Positions 51,813 to 60,292 of a stretch of DNA of 64,000 nt are shown here, piece by piece (position 1 is the first letter of the stretch; every line of letters starts with the position of its first letter). The notes beneath the pieces are model-generated. The model was not told the DNA's origin and did not search any database. It saw nothing but the letters and a program-made list of their open reading frames with translations. The position numbers and the translations under genes were made by a program. The stretch is from CAVXSP01 sp963764505 (GTDB lineage: Bacteria > Acidobacteriota > Vicinamibacteria > Vicinamibacterales > SCN-69-37), in contig CAVXSP010000001.1 in the NCBI GenBank assembly GCA_963764505.1, forward strand, positions 2,976,001-3,040,000. Direction: 5' to 3'.

Positions 51813-54322
51813 TGCCTCGATGTCGACAGGAGCAGCTCCTGCGCCCGCACGTAGGTGGGCGCCAGCTGCAGCGCCTGCAGCGCCTCTTTCCTGGCCTCGT
51901 CCCGCCGGTTGACCTTGAGGAGCGCTTCGCCGAGGTCGGTGTGCGCCTCGGCGGCGTTCGGCGGGTTGAGCGCGAGGGCCGCTTCGAACTCGATCACCGC
52001 CGGCTCGATCCGTCCCCGGGCGAGTTCGCGCCTGCCGAGCAGCGTGTGCACGGCGCCGTCGAACGGGTCGAGGTCGGCAATCAGACGTAGGGCGAAGTCC
52101 TGGTCGTCGGTTGCGCCGGCCTTCCCGGCCAGGGCAGCGAGCGTGCGGGCGGCCACGATGTTCGTGTGGTCGTGGGCCAGCAGCTCGCGCAGCTCCTTGC
52201 GCGCCCGCGTCAGGTCGCCGTCGCGTTCGGCAATCTGCGCGAGCAGCCCGTGCGGCGTCACCGGCCCCTGCGCCTCGGGCGCCAGTTCAGCCGCACGCTC
52301 GAGCACCGGCCGGGCCGCCGCCAGGTCTCCAGCCTGGAACAGCGCCTGTCCGTAGGTCCACTGGCTGTAGAAGTTTCCCGGCGCGGACGCGGCCCGCACC
52401 TTCAGGCCGCCCAGATCCTTGGGGTCGGCCTGCGAGGGCGGGTCCGCCAGCGCGGCACCCAGCGCACCGTAGCGCGCCTTCACGAACGCCTCGAACGAGG
52501 TTTGGACCTCGTCGAGGCTCTTGCCGTAGGCCTGCTGGAACGCCTCGGCGTCGGTCGCGCCGCCCGCGTACGCCCGCAGCAGGCTCCGCAGACCTGCCTC
52601 GCCGTAGAGATCGACCAGATGCTCGACCACGAGCGAGGCTTCGAAGTAGGCGAGCGACAGCGACTCCGGATGTTTGAACGCGTCCGGCATGCCCTTGACG
52701 CCGAACGTCTTGCCCCGGGCGAGATTGCGCGCGTACTCGATCGTCAGCTCGCGGCCCCACGCCGGCACGCGGCGGTGCTCCTCGTACACGGAAATGCCTT
52801 CGGTCAGCCACCGCGGGACGCGGTAGTCGGAGAGCTGCAGCGTGAAGACGTGCGCCAGCTCGTGCCACTCGGTCGCCTGCCAGCTGAAGTCTCCCGGCGG
52901 GCGGGCCTTGGGCGAGTCCATGCTGACGACGCGGCCGAAGCAGGCGCCGAGCGCGCCGGTGAGGCCCATCAGCCCGACCGTTCGGACCGCGAAATCGTCG
53001 TGGCGGGCGAACACCTCGACGAGGATCGGTCCCTTCGGCTTGAATCCGTAGCGCTGACTGAACGTCTCGTACGCCTCGCGCCCGAGAGGAAGCGCGTACG
53101 GCTCGAGCACGGCGGCCTCGTCCTTGGGGAACTTGTAGATGAACTCGCCGTCGGGGACGACCGTGAACGTCTCGAGCTGATCGAGCATCTCGAGCAGGTT
53201 CTTCGTGATCACGTCGCTCTTGTCGAGCGCCCAGGCGTGCTCGAGCGCCGTCTGCGCCGAGGCCTCGTCGCCCGTGCGCAACAGATACAGGCCCAGTTCC
53301 GACTGCGCCCCGGCGTCCTCCGGATCGATCGCCACGGCCTGTCGTGCATAGCCGGCCGCGTCGTCGAACCGGTACTTGCGCGCGGCTTCCTGGCCGGCCC
53401 TGCGGTATCCGAGGGCGGACGTCGCGTCGATTTCGTGCACGCGCGCGATGGCGGCGTTGACGGCGTCAGGCTGACGCTCGGCGTACGCGACCGCGGCGCG
53501 CCATGCCGACGCCTCGACCGTGCCGGGTTTCACCCGCTCCAGATGCTCGAGCGCCGACTGCGCGGCGGCGACGTCGTCGCTCCCCAGCGCACGTTCGGCC
53601 GCGAGAAGCCAGACATCGGGGTACTCGGGCGCGAGGCGTCGCGCCTCTGCGAACGCGTCGGCCGCGGCTGGAGGCTCATCGTCGGCCAGCGCCCGAGCGA
53701 GCCCGAGGTGAGCGCCGACCCACTGCTGGTCGGCCTCGATCGCCTTCCGGTACTCGGTCGCCGCGTCGCCGTACTGATGGAACTGCAGGAACAGGTCGCC
53801 GCGCTCGGTGTAGATGTCGGACCGTCCCGACCCTTCGATGCGGTTGTAGGCCGAGTTCGCCAGGAAGGGATCGCCGATCGCTCGCGCGGCCCGGGCCAGC
53901 AGGAAGTAGTCGTCTGGCGTGACGAGCGCGCTCTGCCCGGTGAGCGGCTGCAGCAGGCGCCTCGCCGCGTCACGCTCGCCGTGGCGCAGCTCCAGCAGCC
54001 CGAGCTCGAGCGCCGCATCCCGGCCGGCGCCGCCCTGCACGACCTGCTCGAGAATCGGACGCGCCGCAGCGTCGTTGCCCTCGAAGATGTCCACCAGCGC
54101 GGTCGCGAGCTGGCGTGACGCCGGCGTTCCGGACGTGCCCGACGCGATGGTTCTGGCGTCGCCGATCCGGCCGCGGCCGAGCGCCGTCCGGACCTGCCGG
54201 ACCAGCGCGTCGCCGGGCGTGCTGGCCGGCCGGCTGCTCTGCGCCTGGCTCAGTCCGACCGCGGTGAGCAACAGGGCCAACGGCAACGCGCATCTCAGTG
54301 ACAAGGAGACCTTCTTGATCAT
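51809..54322 (-). CDS. Exported TPR protein with gluzincin (peptidase MA-like) metallopeptidase domain
   Basis: This 837-residue protein has a signal peptide (ALPLALLLTAVGLSQAQ). About 350 residues of TPR repeats follow. A peptidase domain comes next, with HELAH at 487-491 and the third zinc ligand in LTEG (Glu508), followed by SVYEE. More TPR repeats fill the C-terminal 200 residues. This layout matches the peptidase MA-like group of gluzincins. The signal implies the periplasm. Both ends overlap neighbours by ATGA, so it is tightly bound to the caspase-like and methyltransferase genes. Confidence 0.87.
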   Translation of the reverse strand: MIKKVSLSLRCALPLALLLTAVGLSQAQSSRPASTPGDALVRQVRTALGRGRIGDARTIASGTSGTPASRQLATALVDIFEGNDAAARPILEQVVQGGAGRDAALELGLLELRHGERDAARRLLQPLTGQSALVTPDDYFLLARAARAIGDPFLANSAYNRIEGSGRSDIYTERGDLFLQFHQYGDAATEYRKAIEADQQWVGAHLGLARALADDEPPAAADAFAEARRLAPEYPDVWLLAAERALGSDDVAAAQSALEHLERVKPGTVEASAWRAAVAYAERQPDAVNAAIARVHEIDATSALGYRRAGQEAARKYRFDDAAGYARQAVAIDPEDAGAQSELGLYLLRTGDEASAQTALEHAWALDKSDVITKNLLEMLDQLETFTVVPDGEFIYKFPKDEAAVLEPYALPLGREAYETFSQRYGFKPKGPILVEVFARHDDFAVRTVGLMGLTGALGACFGRVVSMDSPKARPPGDFSWQATEWHELAHVFTLQLSDYRVPRWLTEGISVYEEHRRVPAWGRELTIEYARNLARGKTFGVKGMPDAFKHPESLSLAYFEASLVVEHLVDLYGEAGLRSLLRAYAGGATDAEAFQQAYGKSLDEVQTSFEAFVKARYGALGAALADPPSQADPKDLGGLKVRAASAPGNFYSQWTYGQALFQAGDLAAARPVLERAAELAPEAQGPVTPHGLLAQIAERDGDLTRARKELRELLAHDHTNIVAARTLAALAGKAGATDDQDFALRLIADLDPFDGAVHTLLGRRELARGRIEPAVIEFEAALALNPPNAAEAHTDLGEALLKVNRRDEARKEALQALQLAPTYVRAQELLLSTSRQ

Positions 54323-54876
54323 GGCCGAAACCGCGCCTGTCCGGAATGGCTCACCGACGAATCGATCTTCTCATACGCTCGGCGGAGCGCGCCGGTCTCG
54401 AACCGAATCCGGCGCCACAAGACGATGCCGAAGCCGGCCAGGGCGACTGGCCCCATGAGCCTCGCATCCATCATCATAGCGGTCCCCGCCAGCTCTCCCA
54501 GCACGGCTGCGTAGTTCGGATGCGTCACATAGCGATACGGACCCGTCGTGACGAGGGGGAGATGCGGCACGATGAGGACCCTGAAGCTCCAGCGTTCACC
54601 GAGCGCGCCAATCGCCCAGTACTTCAGCCCCTTGCTCGCGGCGAAGAGCAGGACGCCGGCGGCGAACACGCCCTCTGGCGGCGAGCTTCGCACCACGCCC
54701 TCGAGGCCCATGGCGACGAACGCCGCAGGATAGACGATCGCCAGCGCCACATAGACGTCGCCGGTCGGCGCGACCGCGCCCCGGGCCAGGAGCCGACGCT
54801 CGTGCCGACTCGACACCCGTGTCTCGGCGAGCATCAGGCCGAGTATCAAGGACAGGACGAACAGGTGGATCGTCAT
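54319..54876 (-). CDS. Isoprenylcysteine-carboxyl-methyltransferase-family membrane protein
   Basis: This 185-residue protein has about five hydrophobic segments. The SAM-binding core of the ICMT/PEMT family lies in GPYRYVTHPNYAAVLGELAG, with a C-terminal RIRFETGALRRAY segment. Members methylate lipids, quinones or small molecules, and SrsB-type homologues act on alkylresorcinols. The ATG at 54876 was chosen over one at 54927 because it starts the first helix and leaves the usual 4-bp gap to the flavoprotein stop. Its stop overlaps the TPR-peptidase start. Confidence 0.8.
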   Translation of the reverse strand: MTIHLFVLSLILGLMLAETRVSSRHERRLLARGAVAPTGDVYVALAIVYPAAFVAMGLEGVVRSSPPEGVFAAGVLLFAASKGLKYWAIGALGERWSFRVLIVPHLPLVTTGPYRYVTHPNYAAVLGELAGTAMMMDARLMGPVALAGFGIVLWRRIRFETGALRRAYEKIDSSVSHSGQARFRP

Positions 54877-54880
54877 GCGG

Positions 54881-56047
54881 CTACGCGGCGCCGCGCCCGG
54901 CCGCAACGCGCCCGACGTCCCCCGCATATCGCACCATCGGCGGGATCAGTCCCGGCGCCACGGCCGCGGCACGGCTGGCGAGGTCGATCGCCAGGGGCGA
55001 TCCGACGACGCGCCTGACGACCCGATTGAATCGCAGCTTCGCGCCGAGGGCCACCCGCCGTGCCTCCGCCAGGCGTGCCGGCGCGCCGGCGAAGTCCGAA
55101 CACTCCAGGGTCCGAACCGCTTCGTTGGCCGCGAGCACCGCGCCTTGTAACGCGAGGCTCAAGCCGTCCCCCGTCAACGGATCGACGAACCCGGCGGCGT
55201 CGCCCGCCAGCAGCAAGCCTTCGACGCCCGTCCCCGACGCCTCCGCCGCGAGCGGACCCAGCACTCGCGGCCGTCCGACGAACACCGCCGCCCGGAATCG
55301 CTCCGCCAGGTCGTCGTCCTGCCCGAACGCACGCCGCATGATCTCGACCGGTTCGCGGCCGTCCGGGCTGGGGCCGGTGACGACGCACACGTTCGCCAAC
55401 GAGCCGCCGAGCGGCGCCACGCCGATGTACACCGAGTGCCGCACGTGCATCTCGCCGAGATCGCCCAGACCGGCCACGCCGGTGGCATATACGCCGAACG
55501 CCCAGCGTCGCGGTCGCGGCGGCGTCCGCAGGAGCCCGAGCGCGCGCGCCAGGTGCGATCGGCTGCCGTCTGCGGCGACGATCAGGCTCGCCGGAATCCG
55601 CGAGACCGCTGTCGGGCGGCCGCGCGGCGCGATGGCGAGCCCGCGTACGGCCGGGAACGCCCCGCCTCCCATCAGCAGCGGATGCCGCACCACGACGCCG
55701 CTCTCGAACCGCGCGCCGGCGCGAATGGCCTCTTCCAGCAGCCAGAGGTCGAGGTCGCGACGCGGCAGGGCCCGGCCCACCACCCCGGGACCGTAGAGCG
55801 TCCGGACGCTCGTCCGCGGACCGCTGAGAATCATGCCGGGGATGGCGCGCGCAGACGCGAGCGGGCCGCCCGTCAACCCGAGCGACTCGATCACGCCGAG
55901 CGCCCCGGGGTTGATCGTGTCGCCGCACAGCTTCTCGCGCGGGAACGTCTCGCGATCCACGATCAGCACGCGCGCGCCAGCACGCGCGAGAATGAGCCCC
56001 GCGACCGAACCCGCCGGACCGGCACCCGCGACGATCACATCCAGCAC
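54881..56047 (-). CDS. FAD-dependent oxidoreductase, geranylgeranyl-reductase type
   Basis: This 388-residue protein has the FAD-binding start IVAGAGPAGSVAGLILARAG, the family motif FPREKLCGD, the SLIVAADGSRS segment, and the second FAD motif LLLAGDAAGFVDPLTGDGLS. This matches the group of geranylgeranyl reductases and related flavin monooxygenases. It may reduce a polyprenyl or polyene chain or hydroxylate an aromatic product. It stands 42 bp after the ketosynthase gene and 4 bp before the methyltransferase, so a shared biosynthetic pathway is likely. Confidence 0.87.
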   Translation of the reverse strand: MLDVIVAGAGPAGSVAGLILARAGARVLIVDRETFPREKLCGDTINPGALGVIESLGLTGGPLASARAIPGMILSGPRTSVRTLYGPGVVGRALPRRDLDLWLLEEAIRAGARFESGVVVRHPLLMGGGAFPAVRGLAIAPRGRPTAVSRIPASLIVAADGSRSHLARALGLLRTPPRPRRWAFGVYATGVAGLGDLGEMHVRHSVYIGVAPLGGSLANVCVVTGPSPDGREPVEIMRRAFGQDDDLAERFRAAVFVGRPRVLGPLAAEASGTGVEGLLLAGDAAGFVDPLTGDGLSLALQGAVLAANEAVRTLECSDFAGAPARLAEARRVALGAKLRFNRVVRRVVGSPLAIDLASRAAAVAPGLIPPMVRYAGDVGRVAAGRGAA

Positions 56048-56089
56048 GACGGCCTCAGGAAGATGCGGGCGCCGTCGTCGTGGCGGCGC

Positions 56090-57394
56090 TCACTCCACGC
56101 TTCCGAGCACGAGGGCGCTGTTCTTGGACCCGAATCCGAGACAGTTGCAGAGCGCCGCCCCGGCGCGCATCCGACGGGCGACGTCCGGAATGAAGTCGAG
56201 ATCACACTCGGGGTCCTGGGCCGTCAGGTTGATCGTCGGCGGCACGAGGCAGCGCGACAGCGCCAGCGCGGCGGCGGCAACGCCGGCCGCACCGCTGGCG
56301 CCCTGCGGGTGGCCAATCATCGACTTGATCGACGATCCTGGCAGGCTTCCGGCTCTCGGGCCGAACACCTGCCGTACGCAGCGGGCCTCGACGCGGTCGT
56401 TCAGCGGCGTGGACGTGCCGTGATAGCTGATGAACCCGATCTCTTCCGGCCTCCGCATCGAGCGGTCGATGGCGAGCCGCATCGCCCGGACGATCTGGAC
56501 GCCGTCCGGATCCATCTGCACGCGATGGTACGCGTCGCACGTGGACGCGTAGCCGTCCACCGTGGCATACAGGCGGGCTCCGCGGGCGCGCGCCCGGTCC
56601 TCGCGCTCGAGTGTCATCAGCCAGGCGCCCTCTCCGAGCACGAACCCGTCGCGCTCGCGGTCGAATGGACGGGACGCCTCGGCCGGCCGATCGTTGAAGC
56701 GGGTCGATACCACGCGCATCCGCGAGAACCCGAACACCATCCCCGGGGTGACGCAGGCGTCGGCGCCCCCCGTGAGGACGACGTCCGCATCGCCCTGTCG
56801 GACGAGCGCGGCGGCGTATCCGATCGCATCGGTCGAGCTCGTGCATCCCGTCGAGAGGACATGGCTGACGCCGCGGATCCCGAGCGCGATCGAGATCTCG
56901 CTCGAGACGATGCCCACAATCGAGACGGGGATGGCGTACGGCGAGACGCGATGCAGCTCCCCGCTGAAGAACTCGCCGTACTGGCGCTCCGCCACGTCGA
57001 TTCCGCCGGCGCCGCTCCCGACGATCACGCCGATCTCCTCGTCGCCGCCGGCCGACAAGCCGGCGTCGCGCATCGCCTCGGAGGCGGCCAGCACCGCGAT
57101 GCGCGACACCTTCGCGTACCGGCGCGGATCGGCATGCGACTCGGCCTCCCGCTCCTCGCCTGTCTCGAAGCGGATCGCCGGCCGGCTCTCCGCCCCGTCC
57201 ACGGTGTGGCCGTTGAGCGCCTCGGTCGGCACGGAAGCCGCCACACGGCATGCGCCGCTCGGCTCGAACTCGGTAATCGCTCGCGTCGCGCTTACGCCGC
57301 GCGTGAGGCGATCCCAGAACAGCTCGCGGCCGACGCCGAATGGCGAGACGACGCCGATCCCGGTAATCGCGACGCGCGGACGGATGGCGGACAT
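56090..57394 (-). CDS. Beta-ketoacyl-ACP synthase (FabF/KAS II type)
   Basis: This 434-residue ketosynthase has the complete Cys-His-His triad: Cys184 in STGCTSSTDA, His in SYHGTSTPLND and His in IKSMIGHPQGASG. It also has a C-terminal CLGFGSKNSALVL. It condenses acyl chains with malonyl-ACP. No ACP, malonyltransferase or reductase is beside it, so it is probably not the housekeeping FabF but part of a specialised lipid or polyketide route with the flavoprotein and ICMT-type genes. The ATG at 57394 lies 10 bp after a TATTAT element shared with the divergent gene. Confidence 0.92.
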   Translation of the reverse strand: MSAIRPRVAITGIGVVSPFGVGRELFWDRLTRGVSATRAITEFEPSGACRVAASVPTEALNGHTVDGAESRPAIRFETGEEREAESHADPRRYAKVSRIAVLAASEAMRDAGLSAGGDEEIGVIVGSGAGGIDVAERQYGEFFSGELHRVSPYAIPVSIVGIVSSEISIALGIRGVSHVLSTGCTSSTDAIGYAAALVRQGDADVVLTGGADACVTPGMVFGFSRMRVVSTRFNDRPAEASRPFDRERDGFVLGEGAWLMTLEREDRARARGARLYATVDGYASTCDAYHRVQMDPDGVQIVRAMRLAIDRSMRRPEEIGFISYHGTSTPLNDRVEARCVRQVFGPRAGSLPGSSIKSMIGHPQGASGAAGVAAAALALSRCLVPPTINLTAQDPECDLDFIPDVARRMRAGAALCNCLGFGSKNSALVLGSVE

Positions 57395-57403
57395 GCCCGT
57401 CCC

Positions 57404-57410
57404 TATAATA
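57404..57410. promoter_or_regulatory. Overlapping divergent -10 elements (TATAAT / TATTAT)
   Basis: In a 23-bp gap between two divergent genes, TATAATA reads as TATAAT on the plus strand (57404-57409, 8 bp before the ATG at 57418). On the minus strand it reads as TATTAT (57410-57405, 10 bp before the ATG at 57394). A single near-symmetrical box may therefore serve both directions. Confidence 0.6.
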
Positions 57411-57417
57411 CGACCCG

Positions 57418-58146
57418 ATGTCTCGCGTCTTCTCGCTCCTGGGCGGCGTGGTGTTCGTCGCATCGCTCGTCTACTTCGCGATCAGCTACGTCTGGCGGTT
57501 CGACGCTCCCTCGCTCTGGCGCTGGTCGTGGAGCGACGCCGGACGGCCGATCCTGGCCGACTTCGCCCTGTTTACGCTGTTCGCCCTGCATCACTCGATC
57601 TTCGCGCGCCTGGCGCCCCGGAGCTGGGTCGAGCGCATCGCGCGTCCTGAGCTCGAGCGCTCGATCTACGTCTGGGTCTCGAGCGTGCTGTTCCTGCTCG
57701 TCTGCGGCCTCTGGCAGCCGGTGCCCGGCGTGCTGTGGCGCGTGAACGGGGCGGCGGCGGATGTGCTCCGGATCGTGCAGATCGCCGGCGGCGTGCTGAT
57801 CCTCGCCGCGGCCCGCCGGCTGGACACGCTCGCGCTCGCCGGCGTGCGCCAGGCGTTCGCCGCCCGGAAAGACTCGGCGGCACCGGGTCGCCCCCCGCAG
57901 GCGGACGCCGTTCTGGACCGGGGTCCATACCGACTCGTGCGGCACCCGATCTATCTCGGCTGGTTTGCCGCGGTCTGGTGCCCGCCGCTGATGAACGGCA
58001 CCCGGCTCGTGTTCGCGGCGGTGAGCTGTCTGTATCTCGTGATGGCCATCCCCTTCGAGGAGCGGGACCTGCGCCGCGTGTTCGGCGCGGCGTACGCGCA
58101 GTATGCGCGGCGGGTGCGGTGGCGCATGGTCCCCGGCGTGTACTGA
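57418..58146 (+). CDS. Membrane methyltransferase, MddA/NnrU-like
   Basis: This 242-residue protein has about five to six helices. It has FALFTLFALHHSIFAR and the ELERSIYVWVSSVLFLL segment, followed by LWQPVPG, and a C-terminal RGPYRLVRHPIYLGWFAAVW with the SAM-site pattern of the ICMT/PEMT group. The first two segments closely resemble MddA, the methanethiol S-methyltransferase that makes dimethylsulfide. NnrU and other thiol or lipid methyltransferases share the fold, so the substrate is inferred. It is divergent from the ketosynthase operon. Confidence 0.75.
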   Translation: MSRVFSLLGGVVFVASLVYFAISYVWRFDAPSLWRWSWSDAGRPILADFALFTLFALHHSIFARLAPRSWVERIARPELERSIYVWVSSVLFLLVCGLWQPVPGVLWRVNGAAADVLRIVQIAGGVLILAAARRLDTLALAGVRQAFAARKDSAAPGRPPQADAVLDRGPYRLVRHPIYLGWFAAVWCPPLMNGTRLVFAAVSCLYLVMAIPFEERDLRRVFGAAYAQYARRVRWRMVPGVY

Positions 58147-58150
58147 CAGG

Positions 58151-58224
58151 AGGGGGACGGTCTCGATCTGTGGAAGACCCTGGCGGACGGAGCGCGTTTT
58201 CCACAGATCGAAACCCGTCCCCCT
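58151..58224. repeat. REP-like palindrome starting AGGGGGACGG
   Basis: Arms at 58151-58174 and 58200-58224 are inverted copies of about 24 bp with one indel and one mismatch, around a 25-base loop. The ends (AGGGGGACGG...CCGTCCCCCT) resemble the GGGGACGG-type palindromes that accompany REP-associated tyrosine transposases (RAYTs) in many bacteria. No such transposase lies in the window. It sits right after the stop of the MddA-like gene. Confidence 0.7.
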
Positions 58225-58245
58225 GAACCGCTGTAGGATTTCGTC

Positions 58246-58517
58246 ATGGCTCTCAACGAGCGAGACTTCTTCACCGAGAAACCCGAACTCGAGCCGATGT
58301 CGCTGGCCTGTCCCCAGTGCCGGCATCGCGCCGACAACCAGATCAAGTGGGTGCGGCGCACCAAGAAGGACCGGATCCCCCCGGCGCCGACGAGCGCGAC
58401 CGCGCGCTGTGCGGCAAGCTCCGCGATCACCTCTACCGCGCCGACGACTACGTCAACTGCGTCCGCTGCCGACGCCGATTCGAGATCCCCTCGCACCAGA
58501 GCATGATCTTCCTGTAG
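58246..58517 (+). pseudogene. Small zinc-ribbon protein, frameshifted in a C6 tract
   Basis: The first frame gives MALNERDFFTEKPELEPMSL followed by ACPQCRHRADNQIKWVRRTKKDRIPP. It then turns into low-complexity sequence at the run of six C's (58377-58382). The +1 frame continues sensibly with GADERDRALCGKLRDHLYRA, DDYVNCVRCRRRFEIPSHQS and a TAG at 58517. One extra C would restore a 90-residue protein with two CxxC pairs (CPQC and CVRC). This could be an assembly error, a decayed gene or a slippage site. No known family was recognised. Confidence 0.7.
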
Positions 58518-58540
58518 GCACGGCCCGCCGGACGTCTCGC

Positions 58541-59644
58541 GTGACGACGCTCTTCTTCATCTCCGGCCACGGTTTCGGCCATGCCTCGCGCCAGGTCGAG
58601 ATCGTCAACGCGCTGGGCGCGCAGTGCCCCGGCCTGCGCGTGCTCATCCGCTCGGAAGTGAGTGCGCAGCTGCTCCGGCGCACGTTGCGCGTGCCCTACG
58701 AGCTGCGCCCGGGCGCGTGCGATACGGGCATCGTGCAGCGCACGAGCGTCGAGCACGACGATGCGGCGACGGTGGAGGCGGCGGTCGCGTTCTATTCCGG
58801 GTTCGAGGCGCGCGTGGCCGCCGAGGTCGCCGCGCTCGGCCGGGATCGGATCGATCTCGTGGTCGGCGACATTCCGCCGCTCGCATTCGAGGTCGCGAAG
58901 CGGCGCGAGGCGCCATCCGTGGCGATCGGGAACTTCACGTGGGACTGGATCTACGAAACGCATCCGGGGATGTCCGAAGCCGCGCCCTGGCTCGTCCCGC
59001 TGATCCGGCGCAGCTACGCAAGCGCGACAAGCGCCCTCGAACTGCCCTTCGGGTGCGGCTTCGACGTCTTTCCCTCGGTCCGGGCCGTTCCGCTCGTCGC
59101 GCGACGACCAACCCGCGATCGCGCCGACACGAGGGCGTTCTTCGGAGTGCCGCTCGACCGGCCGGCGGCGCTGCTCTCCTTCGGCGGCTACGGCATCCCC
59201 GACCTCGATCTGACGCGGATCGATGCGCGCGATTGGACACTGCTGCTGACCGACCGCGTCGCGCCGGCCGATCCTCAGGAGACGTCGGGCCGCGTCGTTC
59301 ACGTCTCCGAGCTCAGATTCCAGGACTCCGGCTTCCGCTACGAGGACGTGGTTGCCGCCGTCGATGTCGTCGTCAGCAAGCCGGGCTACGGGATCGTGTC
59401 GGAGTGCATCGCATGCGGAACTCCGCTGCTGTACACCTCGCGCGGCGCGTTCCGGGAGTACGACATGTTCGTGCGTGAAATGCCGCGGTTCTTGCGCTGC
59501 CGCTTCATCGACCAGCGCGACCTGTTCGGCGGACGCTGGCGGACCGCGCTCGACGCGCTCGCGTCGCAGCCGGCGCCGGCCGAACGCCTCGCCACGAACG
59601 GCGCGGAGGTCGCGGCCGCGACGCTGGCGAGCACGGTCGCGTAG
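58541..59644 (+). CDS. Glycosyltransferase-like protein (GT-B fold)
   Basis: This 367-residue protein starts with LFFISGHGFGHASRQVEIVNAL, the glycine/His-rich N-terminus of GT-B transferases related to UDP-glycosyltransferases and the N-terminal part of L-arabinokinase-like proteins. The donor-site region is VVSKPGYGIVSECIACGTPLLYTSRG. Acceptor and donor are unknown. The GTG at 58541 was chosen because the conserved strand begins three residues later. It is 23 bp after the broken zinc-ribbon gene. Confidence 0.8.
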   Translation: MTTLFFISGHGFGHASRQVEIVNALGAQCPGLRVLIRSEVSAQLLRRTLRVPYELRPGACDTGIVQRTSVEHDDAATVEAAVAFYSGFEARVAAEVAALGRDRIDLVVGDIPPLAFEVAKRREAPSVAIGNFTWDWIYETHPGMSEAAPWLVPLIRRSYASATSALELPFGCGFDVFPSVRAVPLVARRPTRDRADTRAFFGVPLDRPAALLSFGGYGIPDLDLTRIDARDWTLLLTDRVAPADPQETSGRVVHVSELRFQDSGFRYEDVVAAVDVVVSKPGYGIVSECIACGTPLLYTSRGAFREYDMFVREMPRFLRCRFIDQRDLFGGRWRTALDALASQPAPAERLATNGAEVAAATLASTVA

Positions 59645-59671
59645 GCGCTCCCTGGAATCGGCTCATGCGGC

Positions 59672-60292
59672 TCAGCCGGCGCGGCGAACCCGCCTCCACG
59701 TCAGCACGTACGCGGGCGGCAGGTTGCGCAGCACGAGAGTGCGCTCCGGCTCCGAGCCCAGCCGGGCGCTCAACTCGCGCCGGAAGACGGCCGCCTGCCG
59801 CATCCGGTACGCGTGCACGTACTGGAACGTGGTGAACGTGCCGTCGCTGCGCAGCGTCTCCTCGATGCCCTCCAGGATGCGGGCCGTCACCGGCGCCGGC
59901 AGGCTCGCGAACGGCAGCCCCGAGAGGATGTGATCGATCGGCAGCAGACCGCGCTCGGCGGCGAGCGCCGGCAGCGCGACGGCCGAGGCGCACACGCACT
60001 CCACCTGTGGCCAGCGCGCCCTCAGCCGCTCGACGAACATGGGTTCGCGATCGATCGCGAGCACGCGCGCGCCCGGGTGGAGCCGTGCGACGAGGGCCGA
60101 CGTCAGCGCGCCCGTTCCCGGACCGAGCTCGACGATCCGATCCGCGCCGCCCAGCCGAAGGGCCGCCACCATGGCTTCGGCGAGCGCCGGCGAGCTCGGC
60201 GCGATGGCGCCGATGCTGCGAGGCGCCTTCAGAAACCGGCCGAAGAGGAGCAGATGCTCGCGCCAGCCCGATCCGTTCGGCGCGGAGGTCAT
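59672..60292 (-). CDS. SAM-dependent methyltransferase, PmtA-like (phospholipid N-methyltransferase type)
   Basis: This 206-residue class I methyltransferase has the N-terminal FLKAPRSIGAIAPSSPALAEAM, a hallmark of PmtA-type phosphatidylethanolamine N-methyltransferases. SAM motif I is IVELGPGTGALT. The closing part (LSGLPFASLP, FTTFQYVHAYR) is also typical of the group. It probably methylates a membrane lipid headgroup. The ATG overlaps the stop of the methionine-cycle gene (ATGA), a logical pairing because that gene supplies the methyl pool. Confidence 0.82.
   Translation of the reverse strand: MTSAPNGSGWREHLLLFGRFLKAPRSIGAIAPSSPALAEAMVAALRLGGADRIVELGPGTGALTSALVARLHPGARVLAIDREPMFVERLRARWPQVECVCASAVALPALAAERGLLPIDHILSGLPFASLPAPVTARILEGIEETLRSDGTFTTFQYVHAYRMRQAAVFRRELSARLGSEPERTLVLRNLPPAYVLTWRRVRRAG

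Noticed and set aside
54319..57394. Alkylresorcinol-type cluster (SrsABC)
   Set aside because: The methyltransferase and flavoprotein fit, but the required type III polyketide synthase is missing; the ketosynthase is of FabF type.
58151..58224. Intrinsic terminator after the MddA-like gene
   Set aside because: The stem is long with a 25-base loop and no T-run follows; its ends fit a REP-type palindrome better.
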